Shown one piece after another: positions 1 to 8,449 of a DNA stretch of 64,000 bases. How positions within the stretch are numbered: the first letter of the stretch is position 1; each line of letters opens with the position of its first letter. Source of the DNA: Flavobacterium gillisiae (GTDB lineage: Bacteria > Bacteroidota > Bacteroidia > Flavobacteriales > Flavobacteriaceae); assembly GCF_900107635.1 (NCBI RefSeq), contig NZ_FNRD01000010.1, positions 1 to 64,000 on the forward strand, in the 5' to 3' direction. The notes beneath the pieces are model-generated. The model worked only from the letters and a program-made list of their open reading frames with translations, made no database searches and was not told the DNA's origin. The position numbers and the translations under genes are program-made.

Positions 1-331
1 ACAATGATTTCAGGTAATAATAACTTGATTAGTTCGCTATATGAATCTTGCATTTGGTATAATTTGGAAACACAAATATCTAGATTTTAATATTTTCTCA
101 CAACTTTTTGTCTTGATCTCTTTTTAGTCTGTAGTAAAGTCAATGGATTAATTAATCTGTCTTAGGGGAAGTTTTAAATCATTTTTTTTTGTGTGTTGAC
201 AATAATATTGTTAATTATATATTAAAATTTTATTGTCTTAACCAAAATAAAACTTTACTTTTATTTTTTTAATTCAACGATTGGTGTTGTAAAATATTAA
301 TCTTATCTTATAATCTACTAAAATATATTAT
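1..331. other. AT-rich gene-free stretch upstream of the adhesin
   Basis: No convincing gene or RNA is seen in this stretch; the longest ATG frames are under 30 codons. It is very AT-rich with long T runs. It should contain the promoter of the adhesin cassette, but I find no perfect TANNTTTG box; only degenerate AT-rich candidates lie in the last 60 bases. Confidence 0.5.
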
Positions 332-3300
332 ATGAAAAATAAATTACTTTTATTTTTATTGTTTTTTTCATTTATGGGAATTAATGCTGGTGCTCAAAAT
401 CCCATAAAAATTAAATCTAATACGAGTTTAAATTTGAAGGCGCCAAACACACTTAAAACGGGCAAAGCAAAGGCTTTAATACCACCCCCTTTAGCGACGG
501 CAGGTAGTTCATGTAAGGAAGTGTCGGCTGCTAATACGACAGTTGTAATGGCTGCTTCTGGAGGAAGTGGAGATATTATAGAGTGGTTTAGTGATCAGAC
601 CTCATCTACTATTTTACATTCAGGGCCGATATATGGGCCAAGTATTAGTAAGACAACAACCTATTATGTTTGGAGTCATTCAGGAGCTGATTATAGTATT
701 AGGGTGCCTGTAGTAGCATCAGTATTTGTAGCTCCACCAACAGTTACTCTAACAGTTTCTCCTAGTGATAATCCTATCTGTGAAGGGACCTCTGTCACGT
801 TTACTGCCAACGGAGGTGCTGATCTGTTTGAATTTTCAGTTAATGGAATCGTTACGCAAGCCATGTCCTTAGCTAGAACATACACGACAAGTATATTGAA
901 GAGAGGTCAAACTGTAAGTGTTAGAACCAGATATGGTGTAACCTTAGATGGAGTAATAACCGAGACAGCTTGGGGTATAGGATTAGCGGAAGATAATTTT
1001 CAATCTGCATCTTTGTCGGCAGGCGCTTTAGATGGCTATGTAAATGGTATTAAAATTAGTCCGACAGAAAAGGAATTAATATTTGGATTACCAGGAAAGT
1101 TGCAAAATAATGGTAGTATTTTATTGTTTTTAGATACAAAACCAGGGGGATTCAATTTATCGAACTTTGGAGATGTTGCAAGTTCGTCACCAACTGTGAG
1201 AAGCTTTAATTTTTTCAATAACAATCCTAGTACGTTTGATTCTTATTTTGAAGCTGACTATTGTCTTGTCATTGCAAAAGATAATGCGGGCACAAGCTAT
1301 CTTTCGGATGTTATAGAACTTAAAACAGGAAACTCTATTATTGGTTCTCCAAATCCTATATTTAGTGTTAATGAAGGTAATTCTGGTAGTAATGATTATG
1401 ATAATGGTTTTGAGGTAGCAGTTCTTAAATCACTGATTGGCTATAAGCAAGGAGATATTAAATTTTTTGCATTTACAATGCAAAACGATATTGTTACAAA
1501 TTCATTTTTAAGCCCGGAATTAAGTAGTTCGGTTGATTATGGAAATGGCTCTATAGATTATAATTTTAGAAATCCAAATCCTGTAGTTGTTTCTGCTGAT
1601 GCTTTAAACCCATGTTATAAGGAAGCAAGTTTGGCTATTAATTTAGTAGAGCCGCCAACGACCGCAACTGTAGGAGCAGATCAATTTAATTGTACTTTAA
1701 ATAGTGGGTCATTTGGAGGGAACACTCCAACCGTTGGTTCGGGGGTTTGGTCATTAAAATCAGGGCCGGGCTTAATTAGTTTTAGTAATGCTGCGAGTGG
1801 GTCTTCGACTGCTACAGTTGATAAGGAAGGGAGTTATATATTTACCTGGACGATATCAAATAGTGGTTGTCCTTCTTCTTTTGCTGATATTAAGGTGGAG
1901 TTTCTTAATCCTTTGATTGATCCTGTTGTAACAAGTGTAACTCAGCCCACTTGTGCTGTTCCATCAGGAAGTATTTCTGTAACAATGCAACCAGGTGTGT
2001 CTTATAGTTTGGATGGTAATACTTATCAATCATCAAATATTTTTGAAGGGTTAGCACCCGGTAGTTATACGTTATATGTTAGGAAAGTAGTAAATAATAC
2101 TTGTATTTTGAATTCATCATCAGTAACTGTTATCGATGCTGTTCCATTACCTCCTACAGTGCCAACAGCATCAAGTGTAACTCAGCCTACATGTGCTGTC
2201 CCGTCAGGAAGCATCACAATAGCTGCCCAGCCAGGTGTAGAATATAGCTTGAATGGTACTACATATCAATCATCAAATACTTTTACAGGATTAGCACCAA
2301 ATAATTATACATTCTACGTTAGAAAGCTAGCAGATAATACTTGTGTTGCGAATTCAGTAGCAGGAACTACTATCAATGCTATTCCGCTACCTCCGGCAGT
2401 GCCAATATCATCAAGTGTAACTCAGCCTACTTGTGCTGTGCCAACGGGGAGTATCATTATAACAGCTCAATCAGGAGTAGAGTATAGCCTAGATGGTGCT
2501 GTTTATCAGTCGTCAAATACATTTGCAGGTTTATCACCAAATAATTATACTTTGTTCGTTAGAAAAACAATAGATAATACTTGTGTTGCGAATTCTTCTT
2601 CAGCTACGATTATTAATGCAGTTCCATTACCTCCTGCTATTCCTACAGCTTCGAGTATAACTCAGCCTACGTGTGCTGTATCAACAGGAAGTATCACAAT
2701 AGAAACTCAATCAGGTGTAGAGTATAGTTTGAATGGTTCTACTTATCAATCATCAAGGATCTTTTCAAGTTTAACATCGGGTAATTATACATTATATGTT
2801 AGAAAGTTGGCAGATGATACTTGTTCTACGAGTTCTTCATCAACAACTACTATCAATGCTGTTCCGCTACCTCCGGTAGTACCAATATTATCAAGTGTAA
2901 CTCAGCCTACTTGTGCTTTGCCAACGGGGAGTATCATTATAGCAGCTCAATCAGGAGTAGAGTATAGCTTAGATGGTACTATTTATCAGACGTCAAACAC
3001 TTTTACAGGTTTAGCACCAAATAATTATACTTTGTATGTTAGGAAAACAGCAGATAATACTTGTGTTGCGAATTCATCGACAGCAGCAACTATCAATGCG
3101 GTTCCACCTCCTCCTGCTGTTCCGACTGCATCAAGTGTAGCTCAGCCTACATGTGCTGTACCAACAGGAAGTATCATAATAGTAACTCAGTCAGGTATTG
3201 AATATAGTGTGACTGGTACTACTTATCAGTCGTCAAATACTTTTACAGGTTTAGCGCCAGGTACTTATACACTTTATGTCCGAAAATTAGCAGACAATAC

Positions 3301-4594
3301 TTGCGTTGCTAGTTCGTCATCAGTTACTACGATTATTACGGCAACTGCCCCTGCTGTTCCGACAACTTCAAGTGTATCGCAGCCTACATGTGCCGTTTCA
3401 ACAGGAAGTATCTCTATAACAGCTCAAACAGGCGTAGAATATAGTTTGAATGGTACTACTTATCAGTTATCAAACATATTCTCAGGTTTACTACCAGGTA
3501 GTTATTCATTATATGTTAGGAAAATAGCAGATACAACTTGTTTTACGAGTTCTCCATCAGCAACTAGTATTAATATAGTTCCGCTTCCTCCTGCGGTTCC
3601 AGCAGCTTTAAGTGTAACTCAGCCTACATGTGCCGTTCCAACAGGAAGTATCACAATAGCAACTCAATCAGGTATAGAGTATAGTTTGGATGGTATTACT
3701 TATCAGACGTCAAATATTTTTACAGGTTTAGCGCCAAAGAATTATACTTTGTATGTTAGAAAAGCGGTGGATAGCACATGTGTCACACAAAGTGTATCAA
3801 CTACTACAATTAATGCTAGACCAAATTTACCAATAGTTCCTACTGCGTCCAAAATAGTTCAGCCAACTTGTTCACAATCAACGGGAGAGATTTCAATTGT
3901 AATCCAATCAGGTGTTGAATACAGTGTTGGGTCGGGATTTCAAGCAAGTAATGTTTTTCAAAACTTAATACCAGGAAATTATACTCTTAGTGTGCGATTC
4001 GTAACTAGTCCTGCATGTATAAGTACAGGATCGGTCGTAACAATAAATCCAATTCCTCAACAAATTCAATTTGAAATCGTCGGCGACTGCACAAATAAAG
4101 AATACGTGGCTATAGCTAGTCCATTGGCAAATTCATACAATCCAAATAATGTAGATTATCAATGGAAAGATAGCTCAGGTTCTCCAATAGGGACAAATTC
4201 AAACATTTTAAATGTTTCTGATTTGATTGAATCAACTTCTGCAAAAGAAGTTTTTCCTTTAAACTATACTTTAACAGTAGTGTCAACTGCAACAGGTTGT
4301 GAAACAACAAAAATGATTACAGTTGAAACCATTTATTGTAATATACAGAAAGGTATTTCCCCAGATGGTAATGGATCAAATGATTATTTTGATTTAAGAT
4401 TAATGGATGTGAAAAAACTGGAAATATTTAACAGATATGGAATTAAAGTTTATGAACAATCTAATTATACAGATCATTGGAAAGGACAGTCAGATAAAGG
4501 AGATAACCTTCCAAGTGCAACTTATTACTATGTAATAGAACTGAATAAAGGCGTAACAAAAACAGGTTGGATCTATCTAATCAGAGAAAAGTAG
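332..4594 (+). CDS. Large T9SS-exported repeat adhesin with type B C-terminal sorting domain
   Basis: A 1420-residue secreted protein. Residues 1-22 are a signal peptide ending in AGAQ. An Ig-like segment follows (about 50-130), then a mixed beta region. Nine tandem 80-residue repeats span about 532-1244, each with a QPTC cysteine and a DNTC-like cysteine and the pattern GVEYSL-G-TYQSSN-F-GL-P-NYTLYVRK. The last 85 residues start at about 1336 with GISPDGNGSND and end in a YYYVIEL...GWIYLIREK strand; this is the gliding-motility-associated (type B) C-terminal domain that directs T9SS export. A SprF-like gene and an OmpA-family gene follow at once, so I infer a surface adhesin operon of the SprB type, although SprB itself is far larger. 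The ligand is unknown. The repeat number probably varies between strains. Confidence 0.85.
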   Translation: MKNKLLLFLLFFSFMGINAGAQNPIKIKSNTSLNLKAPNTLKTGKAKALIPPPLATAGSSCKEVSAANTTVVMAASGGSGDIIEWFSDQTSSTILHSGPIYGPSISKTTTYYVWSHSGADYSIRVPVVASVFVAPPTVTLTVSPSDNPICEGTSVTFTANGGADLFEFSVNGIVTQAMSLARTYTTSILKRGQTVSVRTRYGVTLDGVITETAWGIGLAEDNFQSASLSAGALDGYVNGIKISPTEKELIFGLPGKLQNNGSILLFLDTKPGGFNLSNFGDVASSSPTVRSFNFFNNNPSTFDSYFEADYCLVIAKDNAGTSYLSDVIELKTGNSIIGSPNPIFSVNEGNSGSNDYDNGFEVAVLKSLIGYKQGDIKFFAFTMQNDIVTNSFLSPELSSSVDYGNGSIDYNFRNPNPVVVSADALNPCYKEASLAINLVEPPTTATVGADQFNCTLNSGSFGGNTPTVGSGVWSLKSGPGLISFSNAASGSSTATVDKEGSYIFTWTISNSGCPSSFADIKVEFLNPLIDPVVTSVTQPTCAVPSGSISVTMQPGVSYSLDGNTYQSSNIFEGLAPGSYTLYVRKVVNNTCILNSSSVTVIDAVPLPPTVPTASSVTQPTCAVPSGSITIAAQPGVEYSLNGTTYQSSNTFTGLAPNNYTFYVRKLADNTCVANSVAGTTINAIPLPPAVPISSSVTQPTCAVPTGSIIITAQSGVEYSLDGAVYQSSNTFAGLSPNNYTLFVRKTIDNTCVANSSSATIINAVPLPPAIPTASSITQPTCAVSTGSITIETQSGVEYSLNGSTYQSSRIFSSLTSGNYTLYVRKLADDTCSTSSSSTTTINAVPLPPVVPILSSVTQPTCALPTGSIIIAAQSGVEYSLDGTIYQTSNTFTGLAPNNYTLYVRKTADNTCVANSSTAATINAVPPPPAVPTASSVAQPTCAVPTGSIIIVTQSGIEYSVTGTTYQSSNTFTGLAPGTYTLYVRKLADNTCVASSSSVTTIITATAPAVPTTSSVSQPTCAVSTGSISITAQTGVEYSLNGTTYQLSNIFSGLLPGSYSLYVRKIADTTCFTSSPSATSINIVPLPPAVPAALSVTQPTCAVPTGSITIATQSGIEYSLDGITYQTSNIFTGLAPKNYTLYVRKAVDSTCVTQSVSTTTINARPNLPIVPTASKIVQPTCSQSTGEISIVIQSGVEYSVGSGFQASNVFQNLIPGNYTLSVRFVTSPACISTGSVVTINPIPQQIQFEIVGDCTNKEYVAIASPLANSYNPNNVDYQWKDSSGSPIGTNSNILNVSDLIESTSAKEVFPLNYTLTVVSTATGCETTKMITVETIYCNIQKGISPDGNGSNDYFDLRLMDVKKLEIFNRYGIKVYEQSNYTDHWKGQSDKGDNLPSATYYYVIELNKGVTKTGWIYLIREK
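1921..4065 (+). repeat. Nine in-frame 240-bp tandem repeats inside the adhesin gene
   Basis: The CTCAGCC-type anchor recurs at about 1941, 2181, 2421, 2661, 2901, 3141, 3378, 3618 and 3858, a spacing of 240 bases with one 237-base step. Each unit encodes one 80-residue beta-rich module with two cysteines. Units 2-8 are closest to each other; the last is diverged. The exact codon periodicity marks this as protein-coding module duplication and not a CRISPR or satellite. Confidence 0.93.
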
Positions 4595-4658
4595 TAAATT
4601 AATTTATTTTTGAAATCCATGTTAATTTCTGGATGGATAAAACGAAAAACAAATAGAT

Positions 4659-5576
4659 ATGAATAAAATATTTTTGACCTCTCTTTTAGTTCTTATTGCC
4701 TATATTGACTCAAATGCGCAACAGAACCCTCATTATACGCAATATATGTATAATATGAATATTGTTAATCCCGCTTATGCAGGTTCCAAGGAAAGTATAT
4801 CTTTTGGAGCTTTATACAGAAAGCAGTGGGTTAATATTGAAGGAGCTCCCACTTCTTTTACTTTTTCTGGACATGCACCAGTGGGTAATAATGTTGGAGC
4901 AGGTTTGTCTTTTATCTCAGATAAAGTAGGGCCAGTAACTGAACAGAACGTATTTGGAGACTTTTCATATACTTTACAATTAAATGAGACCAGTCGACTT
5001 GCTTTAGGAATAAAAGCTGGCGTGTCGTTTCATCAAGTTGGTTTAAGAGACATTCAATCTTCCTTGCCAGATCCTTCAGAAGGAATTTTTGGCGAAGATA
5101 TTAATGATGCATCATTGAATTTAGGAGCTGGTGCGTTTTATTATACAGAAAATTATTATGTAGCTTTTTCAATTCCGAATTTAGTAAAGTCTGCACATTT
5201 AGATTATAATGGACGTGAATATGGTTCAGATGTATCTCATTATTTTTTAACTGCAGGGTATGTATTTGATGTTAATTATGATTTAAAATTCAAGCCGTCA
5301 TTTATGCTTAAATCTGCAGCTAATGTGAATCCTTCTTTGGACTTATCTGCAAACTTTTTGTATAAAGAAAAATTTGAGATAGGAGCTACTTATAGATTAG
5401 AAGATAGTTTTGGTGGTATGGTAAATTTTGCTGTAACACCAGAATTAAGAATAGGTTATGCGTACGATCATATTATTTCAGATTTGAAAGTAACTAGTCC
5501 GTCTTCGCATGAATTTATTCTCTTGTATGATATATTTGTTCCGAAAAAAGTGTCTCGTTCTCCAAGATTTTTCTAA
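4659..5576 (+). CDS. PorP/SprF family type IX secretion membrane protein
   Basis: A 305-residue outer-membrane beta-barrel protein with a signal peptide (residues 1-21, ending NAQ). The N-terminus QQNPHYTQYMYNMNIVNPAYAGS is the signature of the PorP/SprF family, and the rest shows alternating amphipathic strands. SprF-like proteins assist secretion of type B CTD cargo encoded next to them; the adhesin ends 64 bases upstream and carries such a CTD. The OmpA-family gene starts 18 bases after the stop, so the three genes probably form one transcript. I read it as the dedicated partner of the adhesin rather than the core PorP, because core porP is normally grouped with porK/L/M/N, which are absent here. 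Confidence 0.88.
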   Translation: MNKIFLTSLLVLIAYIDSNAQQNPHYTQYMYNMNIVNPAYAGSKESISFGALYRKQWVNIEGAPTSFTFSGHAPVGNNVGAGLSFISDKVGPVTEQNVFGDFSYTLQLNETSRLALGIKAGVSFHQVGLRDIQSSLPDPSEGIFGEDINDASLNLGAGAFYYTENYYVAFSIPNLVKSAHLDYNGREYGSDVSHYFLTAGYVFDVNYDLKFKPSFMLKSAANVNPSLDLSANFLYKEKFEIGATYRLEDSFGGMVNFAVTPELRIGYAYDHIISDLKVTSPSSHEFILLYDIFVPKKVSRSPRFF

Positions 5577-5594
5577 TATTAAACTTTACGATTA

Positions 5595-7466
5595 ATGAAA
5601 AAAATTACTATACTATTGTTTTTGGTGGTTTCGAGTATCTCACTGACAGCACAAAATAAAGATACAAAGATTGCTGATAAATTGTTTGGACAGTTTGAAT
5701 ATGTTCAAGCAACTAAGGAATATCTGTCGTTAGTTGAAGATGGAAATACAGATTCGTACGTTTATAAACAGCTTGGCGATTGTAATTTCAATATGGCCAA
5801 TACTGTAGAGGCTGAGAAGTGGTATGCAAAAGCTATACTGGGTAAACAAGACGCGGAAGTATATTATAATTACGCACAAGTGTTGAAATCGAATGGGAAG
5901 TATGCGGAGTCTAATATTCAGATGAAGCAATTTGCAAGTATGAAACCAAATGATAAAAGGGCTATTGATTTTATAGCTAATAAGGACTATTTGTCTGAAC
6001 TTTTGAAGAAGGAGAAGTTATTCATGGTTAATAAATTAGAAATTAACTCTGATAAATCTGATTTTGGAGGAGTAATGCATGGTAATGCCTTGTATTTTAC
6101 TAGTGCTAGAAACGTAGGGGGTAAAACTTATGGTGTGAATGATGAACCATTTTTAGATATTTATCAATCTACATATAGTAGTGATGGTAACTATTCTGAA
6201 CCAATTTCTGTTTCAGAATTAAACACAAGGTTTCATGAAGGGCCGGTGTCGCTATCTAAAGATGGAAATACTATATATTTTTCCAGTGAAAGTTTTAATG
6301 GTGATTTATATGAAAAAGACAAGGTTAATAAATTAAAAATTGGCCAAGTTAATTTATATAAAGCAACGAAGGAAAATGGAAAGTGGACTAGAGTTACGCC
6401 ACTATCATTTAACAGTGGTAGTTATTCAACTAGTAATCCGTCAATAGATAACGAAGGAAAGATGCTTTATTTTTCTTCAAATATGCCTGGATCAATAGGT
6501 GGTATTGATATATGGAAAGTTAAAGTGAATAGTGATGGGAGTTTTGGAACTCCCGAAAATCTTGGGAGTACTATAAATACTGTCGGTGATGAAAGTTTTC
6601 CTTTTATTTCAGATGATAATGTGTTGTATTTTTCCTCAAAAGGATTAGCTGGTTTTGGAGGGTATGATATCTTTTCGGTAGATTTGAATAAAGTGAATCA
6701 ACCTTATAATATTGGTGAGCCAGTTAATTCAGCGAAGGATGATTTTGCTTTTACTTATAATAAAGATAATAATATTGGATTTTTATCGAGCAACCGTTCT
6801 GGTGTTGATAATATATACAGTGCGATTCCAATATGTAAATCACAAATAGTAACAGTAGTTAAAAACTCCAAGACAGGTAATTTATTATCTAATTCTAGAG
6901 TGGCTTTGTTAGATAGAAATGATATTGTAGTTGATAGATTATTGTCTAATGAGAGTGGTGAGGTAAAATTTGATGTAGATTGTAGTAAAGAGTATTTTGT
7001 TGAAATAAATAAAGATGGTTTTATTTCTCAAAAAAGTGTCGCTATAAAAACTATCAAGGGGAGTTTAGTTGTTAATATTTCTTTGGATCCTATGAAAGAG
7101 GTTGTTGTTACGGAAAGAGAAGTCGTTTTGAACCCAATCTATTTTCCTTACGATAAAAGCAATATAACCAAAGAAGGTGCTGCTGAACTTGATAAGTTAG
7201 TTTATGTAATGTCTAAAAATGAGGATCTAGTTATTTTTGTAAAATCGCATACTGATTCGCGTGGAGATGATAAATACAACCTTGATCTTTCCGATAGAAG
7301 AGCTAAGTCGACTATAAACTATATCGTTTCTAAAGGAATTAGTGCTGATAAAATAGATGGAAAGGGATTCGGTGAATCTGAGCTAAAGATAGATTGTCAA
7401 CTTAATTGTAGCGATGAAGAGCACGCTACAAACAGACGTTCAGAATTTATGATAGTTAAAAAATAA
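5595..7466 (+). CDS. OmpA family protein with TPR-like and PD40 beta-propeller regions
   Basis: A 623-residue exported protein (signal peptide 1-19, ending LTAQ). A TPR-like helical region lies at about 25-130, PD40/WD40-like beta-propeller blades (repeated YFSS motifs such as ALYFTSAR, TIYFSSES, MLYFSSNM, VLYFSSKG) at about 150-400, and a carboxypeptidase-regulatory-like beta sandwich at about 420-495. The C-terminus from about 510 is an OmpA peptidoglycan-binding domain (YFPYDKSNIT, SHTDSRG, NRRSEFMI). The same architecture follows adhesin plus SprF pairs across Flavobacteriia and is thought to link the outer-membrane apparatus to peptidoglycan. It is the last gene of the three-gene cassette and ends at the MITE-interrupted terminator. 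Confidence 0.88.
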   Translation: MKKITILLFLVVSSISLTAQNKDTKIADKLFGQFEYVQATKEYLSLVEDGNTDSYVYKQLGDCNFNMANTVEAEKWYAKAILGKQDAEVYYNYAQVLKSNGKYAESNIQMKQFASMKPNDKRAIDFIANKDYLSELLKKEKLFMVNKLEINSDKSDFGGVMHGNALYFTSARNVGGKTYGVNDEPFLDIYQSTYSSDGNYSEPISVSELNTRFHEGPVSLSKDGNTIYFSSESFNGDLYEKDKVNKLKIGQVNLYKATKENGKWTRVTPLSFNSGSYSTSNPSIDNEGKMLYFSSNMPGSIGGIDIWKVKVNSDGSFGTPENLGSTINTVGDESFPFISDDNVLYFSSKGLAGFGGYDIFSVDLNKVNQPYNIGEPVNSAKDDFAFTYNKDNNIGFLSSNRSGVDNIYSAIPICKSQIVTVVKNSKTGNLLSNSRVALLDRNDIVVDRLLSNESGEVKFDVDCSKEYFVEINKDGFISQKSVAIKTIKGSLVVNISLDPMKEVVVTEREVVLNPIYFPYDKSNITKEGAAELDKLVYVMSKNEDLVIFVKSHTDSRGDDKYNLDLSDRRAKSTINYIVSKGISADKIDGKGFGESELKIDCQLNCSDEEHATNRRSEFMIVKK

Positions 7467-7497
7467 TAGGATGTTTTATAATAAAAAAAAGGATGAT

Positions 7498-7505
7498 CGA
7501 AAGAC
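7498..7505. repeat. Left 8-bp target-site duplication
   Basis: CGAAAGAC here is repeated exactly at 7717-7724, abutting both ends of the inverted-repeat element. Confidence 0.8.
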
Positions 7506-7716
7506 GGGGGCACTGAAAAAGTCCCTGTTTTCGAAAACTCGCTAAAAGATCGATTAAATAAGAGTTTGATTTAATTTGATATCTTTTTTTTAATCAAATT
7601 TGATTTTCTGAGTTTACAGAGGTTTATAATAATGAAAAAGAGCATAAACATTACTGTTTATGCTCTTTTTTTGTTTTTTACGATTTTTACATTTTAGGGA
7701 CTTTTTCAGTGCCCTC
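7506..7716. mobile_element. 211-bp MITE-like non-autonomous element
   Basis: The element is bounded by 21-bp terminal inverted repeats that match at 20 of 21 positions (7506-7526 and 7696-7716, core GGGCACTGAAAAAGTCCCT; mismatch at the second base). It is flanked by the exact 8-bp duplication CGAAAGAC. It has no coding capacity. Inside are a second AT-rich inverted repeat (7573-7580 with 7592-7599) and a perfect 16-bp terminator hairpin (7635-7670). The ends suggest mobilisation in trans by a transposase encoded elsewhere; I cannot assign the IS family with confidence. Confidence 0.8.
7635..7672. terminator. Bidirectional terminator carried inside the MITE
   Basis: A perfect 16-bp stem (AAAAAGAGCATAAACA with its complement) has a TTAC loop and a T run on each strand. 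It can end transcription from both the OmpA-family gene (+) and miaE (-). Confidence 0.8.
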
Positions 7717-7724
7717 CGAAAGAC
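7717..7724. repeat. Right 8-bp target-site duplication
   Basis: CGAAAGAC, an exact copy of 7498-7505. Confidence 0.8.
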
Positions 7725-7757
7725 ATCCCTTTTTTTTATTTGTTTTTTTTTGATTCA

Positions 7758-8339
7758 CTATCCGTGGATAGTTTCATTTTTTCCGTAGTTGATAATGATG
7801 GATGTTTCAAAATCAATCCATTCTTGCCAACGTTTGTCTACATCAACGTTATCGGCATATTTTCTAGCAAAGCCTAAAAATGTAGTGTAATGCCCTGCTT
7901 CGGATATCATTAGGTCTCTGTAGAATTTTGCCAACTCAGTATCTTTAATGTTTTCTGAGAGTACCTTGAATCGCTCGCAGCTTCGTGCTTCAATCATAGC
8001 TGAAAATAATAATCGTTCGCATAAAGCATCATTGCGACTACCGTCTTTTTTCATGAATTTGAATAGTTCATTTACATAATGGTCTTTACGTTCACGTCCT
8101 AAACTTAGTCCTTTGCTTTTTATTAGATCGTGCACCATCTGAAGGTGTTCTAGTTCTTCTCGGGCTATTATCATCAATTCGGTTACCAATTCTTCTTTTT
8201 CGGAATTTTGTGTGATAAGGCTAATGGCATTCGAAGCTGCTTTTTGTTCACACCAGGCATGGTCGGTTAAAATTTCTTCAATATTTGACTCTACTATATT
8301 TACCCATCTTGGGTCTGTGATTAATTTTAATCCTAACAT
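7758..8339 (-). CDS. miaE: tRNA 2-methylthio-N6-isopentenyladenosine-37 hydroxylase
   Basis: A 193-residue ferritin-like diiron protein. It starts MLGLKLITDPRW, typical of MiaE. The diiron ligands are visible as Glu and ExxH motifs on four helices: ILTDHAWCEQKAAS, REELEHLQMVHDL, IEARSCERFKVL and SEAGHYTTFLGFA. The family hydroxylates the isopentenyl group of ms2i6A37 in tRNA. It is encoded alone, convergent with the OmpA-family gene, and has a perfect TANNTTTG box about 20 bases upstream of the start. Length is normal for the bacteroidotal form. Confidence 0.9.
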   Translation of the reverse strand: MLGLKLITDPRWVNIVESNIEEILTDHAWCEQKAASNAISLITQNSEKEELVTELMIIAREELEHLQMVHDLIKSKGLSLGRERKDHYVNELFKFMKKDGSRNDALCERLLFSAMIEARSCERFKVLSENIKDTELAKFYRDLMISEAGHYTTFLGFARKYADNVDVDKRWQEWIDFETSIIINYGKNETIHG

Positions 8340-8359
8340 GGTATATTGTTTAATTAATG

Positions 8360-8367
8360 CAAAATTA
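8360..8367 (-). promoter_or_regulatory. -7 box of miaE (TAATTTTG)
   Basis: A perfect TANNTTTG on the minus strand, 21 bases upstream of the miaE ATG. No clear TTG -33 element is seen. Confidence 0.6.
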
Positions 8368-8449
8368 GTGTTTTCTTTCTGATTTCTTGTTTAAATGATG
8401 GTTTAGAGCTATAAATTGTATTATTTTGTAAGTGAAATTATTTACAAAG

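Larger units (their letters stand above)
7481..7740. terminator. Bidirectional terminator between convergent genes, split by an insertion
   Basis: An A8-GGATG arm (7483-7495) and a CATCCC-T8 arm (7724-7737) would form a normal bidirectional terminator hairpin between the OmpA-family gene and miaE if the intervening element and one copy of its 8-bp duplication were removed. The restored loop is about ATCGAAAGA. Confidence 0.75.

Noticed and set aside
1921..4065. Regular 240-bp repeats as a CRISPR array or satellite
   Set aside because: The units are far too long for CRISPR repeats, have no spacers and keep a single reading frame with conserved protein motifs.
7506..7716. MITE as a transposase remnant or group II intron
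   Set aside because: It has no coding remnants and no domain V-like structure; the inverted ends and exact target duplication fit a non-autonomous DNA element.
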